A stretch of DNA of 49,791 nt, from positions 1 to 49,791 of the forward strand of contig JAEIOG010000029.1 in the NCBI GenBank assembly GCA_016342495.1, given 5' to 3'. Positions 5,256 to 15,063 of the stretch are shown piece after piece; position 1 is the stretch's first letter, and every line of letters starts with the position of its first letter. The position numbers and the translations under genes are program-made. Under the pieces are notes generated by a model. It did not search any database. It saw only the letters and a list, made by a program, of their open reading frames with translations, and was not told the DNA's origin. This stretch comes from Phycisphaerae bacterium (GTDB taxonomy: Bacteria > Planctomycetota > Phycisphaerae > Sedimentisphaerales > SM23-30).

Positions 5256-8200
5256 ATGGCCAATAACATGAACCAAGATTCAAGTAAATCTTTACTTGAA
5301 AGCATTCTTGTATTGATGTCTTCTGAGCAACAAGAACATTTTCTTAAATATTCTTCAGCTGAGGAGATTATCTACGCCAATAAGCTACCTGTTTTTGATC
5401 AGCAATTATCTATTTTACTTACAAAGAAGGTTTATTATCATTGGGTTGAAATATATAAAAAGGAAATATTATCAGATGTTTCTACGTTGCAAAATGCTTT
5501 TGAGGTACAGTTTTATTTAGATGAATTAAAGAACTGTTTGGAGATGGGAGTCAGTTTTCATACTTTGCATTGGAAGGAGGGGAATGATGGTGAAGAGAAA
5601 GCATTTGTGTATATTCAGTCAAGTCTGCTTGAAATGAAATGTATTATGGAGACAGGGCTTAATAAAAAGGCATACTTTAAAGCAATTCATTCAAAATCAT
5701 TCAATGAATTTCAAAAAGATAGGATAAAAACCAAAAATGAGAGTTTTGTGTCATCGGAGGTATTTGGGGAAGATGTTCCCATAGACACTGATGTTATAGA
5801 TGTTGGTGAAATAATTCATGACCACCAAATATTGAATAAAGGTAAGCCGAAACAATTTATTCCGCAAATTAAAATGATCTGGAATGTTCATTCTCCCTAT
5901 TCGCAGGAGATACAGCGTTTCGATTCTGAAGCAGTTCTTAAAATTATCTGGGAGAATTTTAACAATCAAAGATTAGCAATGGTACTTAAATGGACACGTA
6001 AACACTTGAGGGAGCTCGGGGATATTGTTAATCTTGGTCAACTTGCAATGCAATTTAGATATGAACTTGTTAGTCAGACAGAGACCTCCAAGGGTAGATA
6101 TTGTAAAATTAAAATTAATGCCGCACAAGAAGATATTGCTAATATGAAATTGGCATGTGTGTATGCAGAGGACAAAGAGGCGGATAATAAAAATGGAAAT
6201 AACTTCCGCAATATTAAGCAATTTTTAAAGCGTAGATTGAAAAAAGCATTAATATTAGAAATGGAAGATTGTAAGGGTGATATTTATTATTGTAATATTT
6301 TTGGGACAGAAGAGATGCCTTCTGAAGGATTACTCGTTGATGTTGGGTTAGAATCGCAAATTAAGAAAAAAATTGAGGCGATGCATAACGTCTCTTTCTC
6401 AAAAGGTATGGTTCACCTTTTGAAATTAGCAACTTTACTAGGCAAGGTTGGGAAGTCAAAACTAGAATTATTTAGCTGGGATGATAAGAAGTTAAAGCTA
6501 TATGATGAATTATTAACAGGGCGACAACGTGAAGCAGTTTTGAAAGCTTTGAATACCCCGGATATCTGCCTGGTCCAAGGTCCTCCTGGAACTGGGAAGA
6601 CCAGAATTATCTCTGAAATTGTCCAACAAGCATCCAAAAGGGGTTATAAAATACTACTGACCGCACCCACACATGTTGCAGTTGATAATGTTTTGGAGCG
6701 ACTTGGTTGTGATGATAACACTAGTCCCATCCGTTGTGTTAATAAGGATAAGTTGGAAAGTCTCCCAGAGCATATACGCCAGTTTACTTATGAACAAAGA
6801 AAATCAACCTTGGCAGTAAACTCTCAGAAAAGAGTGAAAGCTGATATTTATGCTTTAAATAAAGAAAAGCTTAGGCTTGTAAATGTGTCCAATATGATAC
6901 AGAGACTATGTACTCTTCATGATGATAAAGTCAAGTTACTAAGAAAAGAAAAGCGTTTAATAAAAAAATATGCTTCTATAGAAAAAACTGTTAAAGAAAA
7001 ATTTGCTGAAAAATTAAATATTAGTGAAAGAATAAAACTTGAAAGAGAAAATATCCTTTATGGATTTAGGCAACATTATGCACTTATTGATAATGAAGTG
7101 AAAGTTCTTAGATTAAGATGTAAAGAATACAAGTCAGATCAATATACTGATATAGATAAAAACAGATTTGATCTTGGTCAGTTAGGAGTCGATAGAAATC
7201 AAGGTAAGTCTCTAGGTGTTGCAAGATCAGAATATAGTCAGGCTAATATTGATAGGGACGAAATTAAAAGACAAATTGAGCAAACTGGTGCTAAGTTGGG
7301 AAAAATTAAAGAAACACTTTTACTCTTAGGTAAGGGAGAAGTCCCAGCAAATATTTATAAGATCATTCGAGGTTCAATAAGCAGCCTCGAAAAACAACAG
7401 GCCCACATTGTTGCTAAAAAATGTGTTAAATTAAAAGAAACTAAAAATAATTTATGTAAACATAATGAGGAAGTATGTATTTTAAGGAATACGATTAACG
7501 AATTGGAGACAAAGCAGAGAGCGTCTGAGAATATTAAGCATAAACCATTGTTGAGTAAGCTATTTAATGGGGTTTGGTGGCAATCTAAATTTAATGATTA
7601 TCAGGCTCAAGAAACAATACACAAAAGGTTACTTGCTGATTCTTTAGTGACTATAGCTCGCTTGGAAACAGCGATAGAAAAGTTAAAGCTTCGTTGGGAA
7701 AAAAGTAAGCAAGACAAAAATGAAAAGCTAGATGCTGCTTATAAGTCAGAATTGATCACTCAGAATTATTTGTTAAAATCTAATGAAGAAGAGTTAGCTT
7801 TAGCATTAAGTTCTATGAATGGACAACTTCAGCAAAAAAACACAACTATTGAAAGCCTGGATGAAAAAGTTAAATTGTTACAAAAAGATTATGATCGGGC
7901 TTCTGGCCAGATCATTCAAGCAGTTAAAAAACAACTGCATAAAGAACTTGTAAATCAAATCAAAAAACTCCGCAAAGATTTGGTCGTGTGCAAAGCTGAT
8001 ATAGTCATAGCTAATAATATATACTGTAAAGCTAAAATTGATTTTGAAAAAATACAGTTAAAAGTTTTGGAATCAGTCAAAGATAAAGTGCAAAAAAACG
8101 AATCAGATATTGAAAAGCTTAACAAGGATATTCATGTAAATAATTCGACTACTTTGCAATTGCAATGTCAAGCAGCTTTGTTTTTTTGCGGTAAGCCACC

Positions 8201-9539
8201 AGATAAGCCATCAGCAAGGAAAAAAGTTTTAAAGGAATTGGAGGATCAATTAAGTCAAAATGAAAGAAGGATAGCTTTTTCGGAGAGTTGGCTAGATTGT
8301 CTTCGGCGCAATACAGAAAGTCTTTCTCTACGTTTAGCAAAATATACTAACCTTATTTGTGCCACCACAATTGGTATTGCTAGTGATGACTATTTTGGAG
8401 ATGGCAAACCTTTTGAACAGAAAGAGTTCGATTTACTTATTATTGATGAGGCGGGGAAAGTTACTGAGCCTGAGTTTCTGGTAGCGGCAACCAGAGCAAA
8501 AAAATGGGTGATAGTTGGGGATCATAAACAGTTGCCTCCTTATTATGATCGTAAACTCAATGATATTTTCTTGGGAGTAAATAAATTACGTAGTCAGGAT
8601 AATTTGTCCATGCTTGATCCTATTGGATTACAAATTAGTTATTTTGAGAATCTTTGGAACCAATTAAGTGTTAAAGGAGATGGTATTGATAAGGCAAAGG
8701 CTCGTTTGGTGACACTTGATGTTCAAAGAAGAATGCATCCAGATATTGCGAGATTTATTTCAGATATGTTTTATCCAAATGAGTATAACTCTCCTGATGA
8801 ACCTGAGTTCTTACAGGAAAAAACATTGGAACTATCTCGGTTTAAATGTGCGATAACATTTATCGAAGTAATACCTCCCAAGGCAGTGAAAGGTTATGAA
8901 GCCAATCTGAACTTATGGGATAATCGTAAAGATTTAAAATTGTTTAGTAAAACTGGGTATGCCAATCTTACAGAAGCAAGAAAAATGGTAGAAGTTTTAG
9001 TTAATCTTCTTGGGGAAGAAAGTGTTTTTGCTGAACAGAGAGAACTTAATGATAAAAATGACTCATCATCGGCCATTGGAGTGATAGCTTTTTATGCAGG
9101 ACAAGTGGAATTGATAAGTGAATTAATTAAAGAAGAACCATTTCTGGAAGCAGAGGAATTATCCAGTGCTGGGCATTTTTTATGTAAGGGAAAGGTCAAT
9201 GTTACAGTGAATACTGTTGATTCATTTCAGGGCAAGGAATGTCCAATTGTAATTTTGAGTTTTACGAGGAGTAATTCATGTCAAAACATTGGTTTTGTCA
9301 AAAACTCCAATCGCTTGAATGTCGCAATGAGTCGAGCAAGAAAAAAACTTATTTTGTTAGGTGATACAAAAACTTTTGTACATAGAGCTATGATGGATGA
9401 AAGCAAGATCAAAGGCGATGATACGAGGTCAATATCTGCCGAAAGTATCTTCTTTAAGAAATTAGTGCAATATATTGAAGGATATGGCGAAATTAAGAAG
9501 GCGTTTCATGTGTGGAGGCAAGAAAATGGCTCCGTTTAA
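5256..9539 (+). CDS. UPF1-like SF1 helicase with large coiled-coil insertion (1427 aa)
   Basis: All SF1 helicase motifs of the UPF1/DNA2-like branch are present: Q-motif region TGRQREAV, Walker A QGPPGTGKT (about 441-449), Ia TAPTHVAVDNVLERL, motif II LLIIDEAGKV (about 1061), III VGDHKQLPP, IV LDVQRRMHP, V NTVDSFQGKE and VI NRLNVAMSRARKKL (about 1352). Around 600 residues lie between motif Ia and motif II. They are Lys/Glu/Leu-rich and predicted by eye to form long coiled coils, far beyond the normal 1B/stalk region. The N-terminal 430 residues are unassigned. Such proteins unwind RNA or DNA in 5'-3' direction; large versions recur in phage-defence operons together with PLD nucleases. The ATG at 5256 follows GAGGG, 36 nt after the activator gene. 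Confidence 0.93.
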   Translation: MANNMNQDSSKSLLESILVLMSSEQQEHFLKYSSAEEIIYANKLPVFDQQLSILLTKKVYYHWVEIYKKEILSDVSTLQNAFEVQFYLDELKNCLEMGVSFHTLHWKEGNDGEEKAFVYIQSSLLEMKCIMETGLNKKAYFKAIHSKSFNEFQKDRIKTKNESFVSSEVFGEDVPIDTDVIDVGEIIHDHQILNKGKPKQFIPQIKMIWNVHSPYSQEIQRFDSEAVLKIIWENFNNQRLAMVLKWTRKHLRELGDIVNLGQLAMQFRYELVSQTETSKGRYCKIKINAAQEDIANMKLACVYAEDKEADNKNGNNFRNIKQFLKRRLKKALILEMEDCKGDIYYCNIFGTEEMPSEGLLVDVGLESQIKKKIEAMHNVSFSKGMVHLLKLATLLGKVGKSKLELFSWDDKKLKLYDELLTGRQREAVLKALNTPDICLVQGPPGTGKTRIISEIVQQASKRGYKILLTAPTHVAVDNVLERLGCDDNTSPIRCVNKDKLESLPEHIRQFTYEQRKSTLAVNSQKRVKADIYALNKEKLRLVNVSNMIQRLCTLHDDKVKLLRKEKRLIKKYASIEKTVKEKFAEKLNISERIKLERENILYGFRQHYALIDNEVKVLRLRCKEYKSDQYTDIDKNRFDLGQLGVDRNQGKSLGVARSEYSQANIDRDEIKRQIEQTGAKLGKIKETLLLLGKGEVPANIYKIIRGSISSLEKQQAHIVAKKCVKLKETKNNLCKHNEEVCILRNTINELETKQRASENIKHKPLLSKLFNGVWWQSKFNDYQAQETIHKRLLADSLVTIARLETAIEKLKLRWEKSKQDKNEKLDAAYKSELITQNYLLKSNEEELALALSSMNGQLQQKNTTIESLDEKVKLLQKDYDRASGQIIQAVKKQLHKELVNQIKKLRKDLVVCKADIVIANNIYCKAKIDFEKIQLKVLESVKDKVQKNESDIEKLNKDIHVNNSTTLQLQCQAALFFCGKPPDKPSARKKVLKELEDQLSQNERRIAFSESWLDCLRRNTESLSLRLAKYTNLICATTIGIASDDYFGDGKPFEQKEFDLLIIDEAGKVTEPEFLVAATRAKKWVIVGDHKQLPPYYDRKLNDIFLGVNKLRSQDNLSMLDPIGLQISYFENLWNQLSVKGDGIDKAKARLVTLDVQRRMHPDIARFISDMFYPNEYNSPDEPEFLQEKTLELSRFKCAITFIEVIPPKAVKGYEANLNLWDNRKDLKLFSKTGYANLTEARKMVEVLVNLLGEESVFAEQRELNDKNDSSSAIGVIAFYAGQVELISELIKEEPFLEAEELSSAGHFLCKGKVNVTVNTVDSFQGKECPIVILSFTRSNSCQNIGFVKNSNRLNVAMSRARKKLILLGDTKTFVHRAMMDESKIKGDDTRSISAESIFFKKLVQYIEGYGEIKKAFHVWRQENGSV

Positions 9540-10785
9540 GATCAGTATTGAGGCGAAAAAACAAATTTGGGATACACATTCACAAGCTGAAGGTGATTTT
9601 GCGATTTTTCTTTCTAAGTGCTATTTCCACGCCATAGAAGCTTGCGTATCGGTAAGTAAGTGTGAAAATATGGATGAATTTGAGCATTTTGTTTTGAAGG
9701 CGGTTGTTCTTTTAGATGTTGCAGGCATTGAGGAAATCAATAGTCTTCTTCATATAGGAAGACAAGTTATTAAAAGGATTGTGGTCAAGTTGGTCGCCGA
9801 TGAGCTATTGGTAGAGGTAGATGATGGTGTCATTGAGATAACAAAATTAGGTAGAAAAGTTGTTGAAACCAAAGTTATGATGAAACTTGAAAAAAAACGG
9901 CATATATTTCATTTTTTAGATGGAAGTAATGCATTTTTGCAAATAAACAATAATCATAGGTTTTTGATAGATTTGCAGGCTAACGAAACTCCAGTAGAGT
10001 GGCGTTTTGATGTTGATTCTTTACGGAGGTGCATAAACCAAACGGATGGCTGGAAGAAACAACAACAATTTCCAACTGAAATTTTTGACTTGATTACATC
10101 ACATGGGCAAGATTTAATGACCGATATCGATGTTGAAAGCACACTTATTGTGGATAAGGCTCAGGTGGCTAATTGTGCAATCCTAGTTAAGTATACTGAG
10201 AGTAAACCATCTGGGTTGTTTGCATATCCTATTTCATTAAATGGTCGATTATTGGGTGCTGATTGGTTATTTTCCCTAAAAGGTGAGGATGAGATACTTA
10301 GTGCATTTCCTTGTATCACGAATGTCCCTGATTCAGAGGAATCTAAGGTAGCTTTTATGTTGTCTGGTAGAAGATATTTTCTAAAGGATTTTGATGATAT
10401 ATCTGTCGAGAGTCAAAAAACCTGTACTGCCATTAAGGTTAGAAATGACAGTGATGTCAATTGGGCCAAGTTTTATTGGCAGAATTTTCAGGGGAATGTT
10501 TTTTTTGATATTGAATTGGGAAAAACAATTAAAATGAACAAGTTAATGATTATCGGCAAAAGCGATAAGCTGCGTATGGTAAAGCATCTATATACACTCA
10601 ATAAGTCATGTGTTGCTGATGACCACCTGAAAGATTTAGCTACATATAGATCCTGGCTAAGTGAGCAGGTGCATTTGGCAGATGAGCCAATTAGAGATTT
10701 GACCTCATTAGCATGGGATATAGACAATTACAGATTGGCTTACGATTTAGCTGAATTAGAGGATATAGAAGATGCCAAAATATAA
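9526..10785 (+). CDS. Unknown winged-helix-containing protein of the helicase-PLD operon (419 aa)
   Basis: I do not recognise a named family. Residues about 45-115 look like a winged helix (VLLDVAGIEEINSLLHIG ... VIKRIVVKLVADELLVEV ... ITKLGRKVVE). The rest is mixed alpha/beta and without known catalytic motifs. There is no signal or membrane segment. The start at 9526 is chosen over an in-frame ATG at 9475 because TGGAGG lies 7 nt upstream and because it leaves a 14-nt overlap with the helicase stop, the same overlap as at the next junction. It is probably a DNA/RNA-binding or sensor subunit acting with the helicase and the PLD protein, inferred only from operon structure. Confidence 0.85.
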   Translation: MAPFKISIEAKKQIWDTHSQAEGDFAIFLSKCYFHAIEACVSVSKCENMDEFEHFVLKAVVLLDVAGIEEINSLLHIGRQVIKRIVVKLVADELLVEVDDGVIEITKLGRKVVETKVMMKLEKKRHIFHFLDGSNAFLQINNNHRFLIDLQANETPVEWRFDVDSLRRCINQTDGWKKQQQFPTEIFDLITSHGQDLMTDIDVESTLIVDKAQVANCAILVKYTESKPSGLFAYPISLNGRLLGADWLFSLKGEDEILSAFPCITNVPDSEESKVAFMLSGRRYFLKDFDDISVESQKTCTAIKVRNDSDVNWAKFYWQNFQGNVFFDIELGKTIKMNKLMIIGKSDKLRMVKHLYTLNKSCVADDHLKDLATYRSWLSEQVHLADEPIRDLTSLAWDIDNYRLAYDLAELEDIEDAKI

Positions 10786-12301
10786 TATTAATTATGGAGA
10801 CGCACAGATTGATGGCGGACTATTTCTAAAGCGTAAATCTGTTGTCTCTTCATCGTTAGAATATAAAGATGGAGAAGGAGATCAATTTAAGCATCTTTCA
10901 ACATTCTCGGGAAGATCAACAATTAAAGAGAGTATTATTGCTGCTTTAAAGAATGCTAAACGATATGTTTTTTTTACAAGTTTTTTAATACAAGATGAGC
11001 AGATAATAGAAAGCTTAATTGATTGCGTAAAAAGGCTAAAGGGGCATGTGTATGTGCTTACGACATTGAAGGATCGGGATTTTGATGAGCTTGCAGTGAT
11101 GAAAGGTGAGGGGGATTTTGATCAATGGAATTTTAAAGAACATATGGAAGGCATAAAGGAGCTTGTTCGAAATGGTATTTCAGTAAAAGCAAGAAAAGAT
11201 TGTCATGCCAAATTTGTGGTGATTGATGATAAATATGCTATAATTACAAGTGCAAATTCTGTGCCAACATGTTTTGCCGATATACCCCAAAAGAATGGTT
11301 TTGTCCGAGAAGCAAATCCTGAAAATGGAGTTTTGATTGAAATGCATCTGGAAGTACTCCGTCTTTCCAATTTCTTCCGATATATTTGGCGTTCTGCTTA
11401 TAATTATTACATGTCTCCTGACTCTCAGGTTTTGGATATATGTGAGTTTAGCAAAAATATAATTCCTATTGCTTGTCGAGAGCCAGCGATAGTGCCAGGT
11501 AAAGATCAAGTGATTTGGACAGCACCGAATGACTATCGAATTTTGGAATCACTGGTAAAAATGATTGATATGGCTGAACATAGTGTTTGTATTAGTTCTT
11601 GGGTTATTAAAGGCATTAAGGGCCATTTGTTAGCTCAAAAGCTTGTACAGGCTACCGAGCGAGGCGTTGAAATTGAGATTTTACTTCGAGGTATGTATCG
11701 TAGCGATCATCTTGAAAGTTGTTATTTTCTTAAACAGAGTTTGGGTAAACAGATTAAGATTTTAGGTGATTTTTGTAATCATTCAAAGGCTGCTCTTGTT
11801 GATAACAAACAGGCTATGTTAATGTCAGCAAACATTGATTCTCAGCATGGTTTAAATTCATCTGTTGAAGTTGGTTTCTTGTCAACCAATCCAGATTTCG
11901 TCGAATCGGTTTCAAATTATTTGAATCGACTTAGAGCGGGATGTGTTTTAGAATTTATTGCAAATCCGACTCAAAATCATGCTGCTCAAAATCATGCCAC
12001 TTTATATAAGCCTGTTATCAAAGATGATTTTATGTTAAACGTTGAACAAAAATGGAAAGGGAGGGACCAAAAAGTGAATAAATTGCTCACGGAAATGAAA
12101 AGTCAGTTGATAAGGGTGTCGTCGCCGCGGGGTAAAAATGGCCAAGAGATGAGTTTGTATACGAATAATATGATTATTGATTGTGTCAGGCAGGATGCGA
12201 AATCATTAAATGTTTTGAGAATAAATGAAACTCCCAGAGCTGCAAGCTTACATTTTCGACATATATTGTCAAAGGTTAAGATCAAGATCAATGTGAGTTG
12301 A
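10772..12301 (+). CDS. Phospholipase D-family protein with two HKD motifs, putative nuclease (509 aa)
   Basis: Two PLD half-sites are visible: CHAKFVVIDDKYAIITSAN (His near residue 145) and NHSKAALVDNKQAMLMSAN (His near residue 337), each H-x-K-x4-D followed by a Ser/Ala-Asn strand. Two HKD motifs in one chain form a single active site, as in PLD-type nucleases and lipases. With no signal peptide and a helicase partner, nucleic acid is the likelier substrate. The C-terminal 100 residues hold a short repeat (QNHAAQNHA) and an unassigned tail. The gene overlaps its upstream neighbour by 14 nt and converges with the truncated sensor gene, overlapping its end by 33 nt. PLD plus helicase pairs occur in DISARM and other defence systems, but the other DISARM genes are absent. 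Confidence 0.9.
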   Translation: MPKYNINYGDAQIDGGLFLKRKSVVSSSLEYKDGEGDQFKHLSTFSGRSTIKESIIAALKNAKRYVFFTSFLIQDEQIIESLIDCVKRLKGHVYVLTTLKDRDFDELAVMKGEGDFDQWNFKEHMEGIKELVRNGISVKARKDCHAKFVVIDDKYAIITSANSVPTCFADIPQKNGFVREANPENGVLIEMHLEVLRLSNFFRYIWRSAYNYYMSPDSQVLDICEFSKNIIPIACREPAIVPGKDQVIWTAPNDYRILESLVKMIDMAEHSVCISSWVIKGIKGHLLAQKLVQATERGVEIEILLRGMYRSDHLESCYFLKQSLGKQIKILGDFCNHSKAALVDNKQAMLMSANIDSQHGLNSSVEVGFLSTNPDFVESVSNYLNRLRAGCVLEFIANPTQNHAAQNHATLYKPVIKDDFMLNVEQKWKGRDQKVNKLLTEMKSQLIRVSSPRGKNGQEMSLYTNNMIIDCVRQDAKSLNVLRINETPRAASLHFRHILSKVKIKINVS

Positions 12302-14323
12302 TTCTTTTTGATATGGATATATTGCTTTTAGGGACAACTTTAGTCCATCTTTAATAAAGCTGATTCCGGGCATATGTTGCATAAACAATGAAAAACGTTC
12401 TTCGCTTTCATGCAAAGCTTTTTCGGTTTGTTTGCGATCGGTGATGTCCCAGAATATACCTAGAATTCCAACTGAATTTCCAGCTTCATCAGTTAAAGGT
12501 GTTTTAACGGTTTGGACGAATAGTTCCTTGTCATCTTTGAGATATGATTCTTCGATTTCTTCTGTATTACCATTTTCCATAACCAGTTGGTCATCTTTGC
12601 GGTATTTTTCTGCTAATTCCTTAGGGTAAAAATCAAAATCATTTTTGCCAGCGATGTCCTCAGCTTTAATGCCTAGGTCTCTTGCATAATGTTCATTGCA
12701 AGAGATGTATACACTATTTGCGTCTTTGTGGAATATACGCTGGGGCAGATTTTCTGTTAATTCTCTATGTTTTTCTTCGCTTTGAGTTAATGCCTGCTCA
12801 GCTAGCTTGCGTTCGGTGATGTCCGCAAAAATACAGGCGAATTGGTTGATTCCAGGGCTAAATGCGGTGACTTCAAAGTATTTGTTTAGCTCGGCAGAAT
12901 AGTTTTCAAAAAACTCAGGCTCACCAGTTAAGGCAACCTTGCCATAAGTTTTAATCCAATGATGCTCTATGTTGGGCATTATTTCCATTATAGTTTTGCC
13001 TATGGCATCTTTTGCTTTTAGGCCCGTCATGCGTTCAAATGCTGGATTGACATTGAGGAAACGATAATCAATTGGTTGGCCTTGTTCGTCGCAGATTATT
13101 TCGTGAAATGCAAAACCATCCAGCATCTTACGAAAGAGTACCTGGTAATCTTGTTCCAGGCGTTTGTGTTTTTGATAGCTTTCCAGTAGTTCACTGGTTT
13201 TGCGTGATACCGCCAAACGCAAACTTTTATGCCACATATACGATAGAGTCCCCACAGCAATAATCCCAATTAACAGCCCCAGCGTTACATAAAGCCAATT
13301 GTATTCTGGTTTATCGTCAGGATCATAAATAAAATCTTCAAGAGATTCAAGATTTTCTGCCATTCCTATTTCCGCATAAGTGTCTGCGATATGTCGCCAG
13401 CGATGCGGGTTCATATGCCCAATTTCTACCAGGGTTGGATGGATAAGATCATTGGTCATTACTTCTGCGGCAAACATTAGCTGTTGACGAGTTTGCGTTA
13501 TGGTTTTTGAATTAGCATAAAGCTTTGTAATAATGTAGTCAATTATTTCCTCAGGATTTTCCATTGCGTATTCCCAACCCCGCAGGCTGGCTCGACGAAA
13601 AACACGGACTCGTTCGGGATGATTTTTGATTTGGGATTGCGAGGTGAATAAGGTATCGCCATAAAAATCAATTCCATAATTAACTGGCCGAATGACTTGG
13701 GGTTCAATTCCTTTTTCGCGCAAAGCAAAAGGCTGGTCGCTTAGGTAAGACATTCTGGCATCAATAGAGCCATCAATGAGATGTTCCACACCAGCGGTTT
13801 TTTTTGCAATTGTCATTTTTTCAATTGCAATGCCTTCATTTTTGAACGTAGCCAACATCTCAGCATCACGATAGTCGCCTTCCATTGCGATTGTTTTGCC
13901 AATGAGCTCTTCTAAGGTTGTGATCCCGGAATCTTTCCGCATAACTAATGCCAAAGGCGAATGCTGCATAATGCACGCCAATGCAACAACGGGCTTGCCT
14001 TGCATACGCAAGTAAATTAGCTCCGAAGTGGAACTGCCAAAATCAGCCTCGCCTGATAGCACGGCATCAATTGGATACTGATTGAAATTGCGGTCTCGTA
14101 TTTCAACATCAAGACCTTCTTTGGCATAATAACCTTTGATCTGGGCAGCATAATAACCGGCAAACTGAAATTCATGATGCCATGGTAACTGCATCGAAAC
14201 TTTGTCCAGTTTTTGCCTGGGCGGTAAGGATGATTCACCATAAACCATCCCAGCTGAAATCAATATTATTGAGAAAAATAGAATTATTTGCTGTGATATT
14301 TTCCATCTCTTGTTGTGTAGCAT
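12269..14323 (-). pseudogene. THI5/NMT1-PAS sensor, truncated before its output domain (684 aa remain)
   Basis: The order is: signal peptide/TM (residues 8-28), periplasmic NMT1/THI5-like solute-binding domain (about 40-330, with MQLPWHHEFQFAGYYAA and GKTIAMEG), a TM helix (about 345-368), a PAS domain ending in ITERKLAEQAL (about 400-510), a second PAS ending in ITDRKQTEKAL (about 520-640), and the first 20 residues of a third PAS (ERFSLFMQHMPGISFIKD). There the homology stops and the last 18 residues are read from DNA antisense to the end of the PLD gene. Full-length relatives continue into a histidine kinase or GGDEF output domain. The break near 12345 is therefore probably the edge of the inserted defence island. 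A receptor fragment could still be made, but it cannot signal by phosphorylation. The start at 14323 has only a distant GGAG. Confidence 0.8.
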
Positions 14324-14705
14324 ATTTATAATAAAACTCCATTTTAGATTATAAAGTATTTAGCAATGAAACGAAGATTTTTTTCTATGTCAGATACCTG
14401 GCAATCGATACGCATCACAATTGTTATCCTTAGACCTTTGTCGCCAACTCTGTTGTTGGGATCGAGCCTTTAGAATATCTCGATCTTTCACCTGACAATT
14501 TCTTGTTAAACTAGTACTTATGTTTGAATTCGCTGTTCACAATTTTGTCAATTATAAACAGCCAAATTCCCATAGTAAACCAAAATAAGTGGAAATTAGC
14601 CATTAAAACAGAAATAATCCTCTTTTTTTTGCTTTAATCGTCAACTTATTAATTAGGATTAAATCTGCCTACAAACACGAAGTGTACCTTTGCCTTGGGC
14701 TGTTT

Positions 14706-14896
14706 TGCAGGGCGACCGCATCTTAATTTTTATCGTTATTTTTAGGCAAAAAACTTGGATTATCACATGACAATAAAAAAAGTCATCCCCGCGCAGGCGG
14801 GGATCCAGGAACGCAAATCCATGTTTTTGAGTCTAGGAGATGGATTCCCGCCTGCGCGGGAATGACACAATGAATTTAGATGCGGTTGCCCTGGGC
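14706..14896. repeat. Outer inverted repeats around the palindromic element (MITE-like)
   Basis: GCAGGGCGACCGCATCTT at 14706-14723 is the reverse complement, with one mismatch in the core, of AGATGCGGTTGCCCTGG at 14878-14894. Both copies are also joined to a direct repeat CC(T/C)TGGGCTGTTTTG (about 14692 and 14889). The two copies bracket the 85-bp palindrome, giving a nested, mobile-element-like structure of about 200 bp with no coding capacity. Confidence 0.5.
14782..14866. repeat. REP-like palindromic element, 85 bp
   Basis: Two 26-bp arms (14782-14807 and 14841-14866) are inverted repeats with two mismatches and share the core CCCGCGCAGGCGGG. They are separated by 33 nt. The arm type, starting GTCATYCCCGCGCAGGCGGG, is a widespread bacterial interspersed palindrome. 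It would fold into a strong hairpin on either strand. Confidence 0.8.
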
Positions 14897-14911
14897 TGTT
14901 TTGGCAATGCA

Positions 14912-14940
14912 TTGACAATGTTAGAATAATTTGGTTAAAT
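14912..14940 (+). promoter_or_regulatory. Candidate sigma-70 promoter of the ABC ATPase gene
   Basis: A perfect -35 TTGACA (14912-14917) is followed after 17 nt by TTAAAT (14935-14940), about 120 nt upstream of the ATPase start. The -10 is only a fair match. Confidence 0.45.
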
Positions 14941-15063
14941 ATACGCTCAGCGTCAGAGTCCCCAAGTAATTGATATGGGAATTTTAGATTTCATGTCTAG
15001 TGGGTGGTCAGGTTTTTGCTGGTTAAACTAACTGAATTGAATCCATATTTAGGAGTTCGTCAT

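Larger units (their letters stand above)
14324..15063. other. Non-coding stretch with nested repeats
   Basis: No gene is visible in these 740 nt. The first 360 nt are featureless to me. The second half holds the palindromic element and its flanking inverted repeats, and then the likely promoter of the ABC ATPase gene. Confidence 0.6.

Noticed and set aside
14324-14700. TPP riboswitch upstream of the NMT1/THI5-domain sensor
   Set aside because: I could not find the conserved CUGAGA and ACCUGAUC-type boxes on the minus strand.
15004-15063. Longer start of the ABC ATPase
   Set aside because: The extra 20 residues have no family similarity, and the TTG at 15064 has a correct ribosome site and the normal family N terminus.
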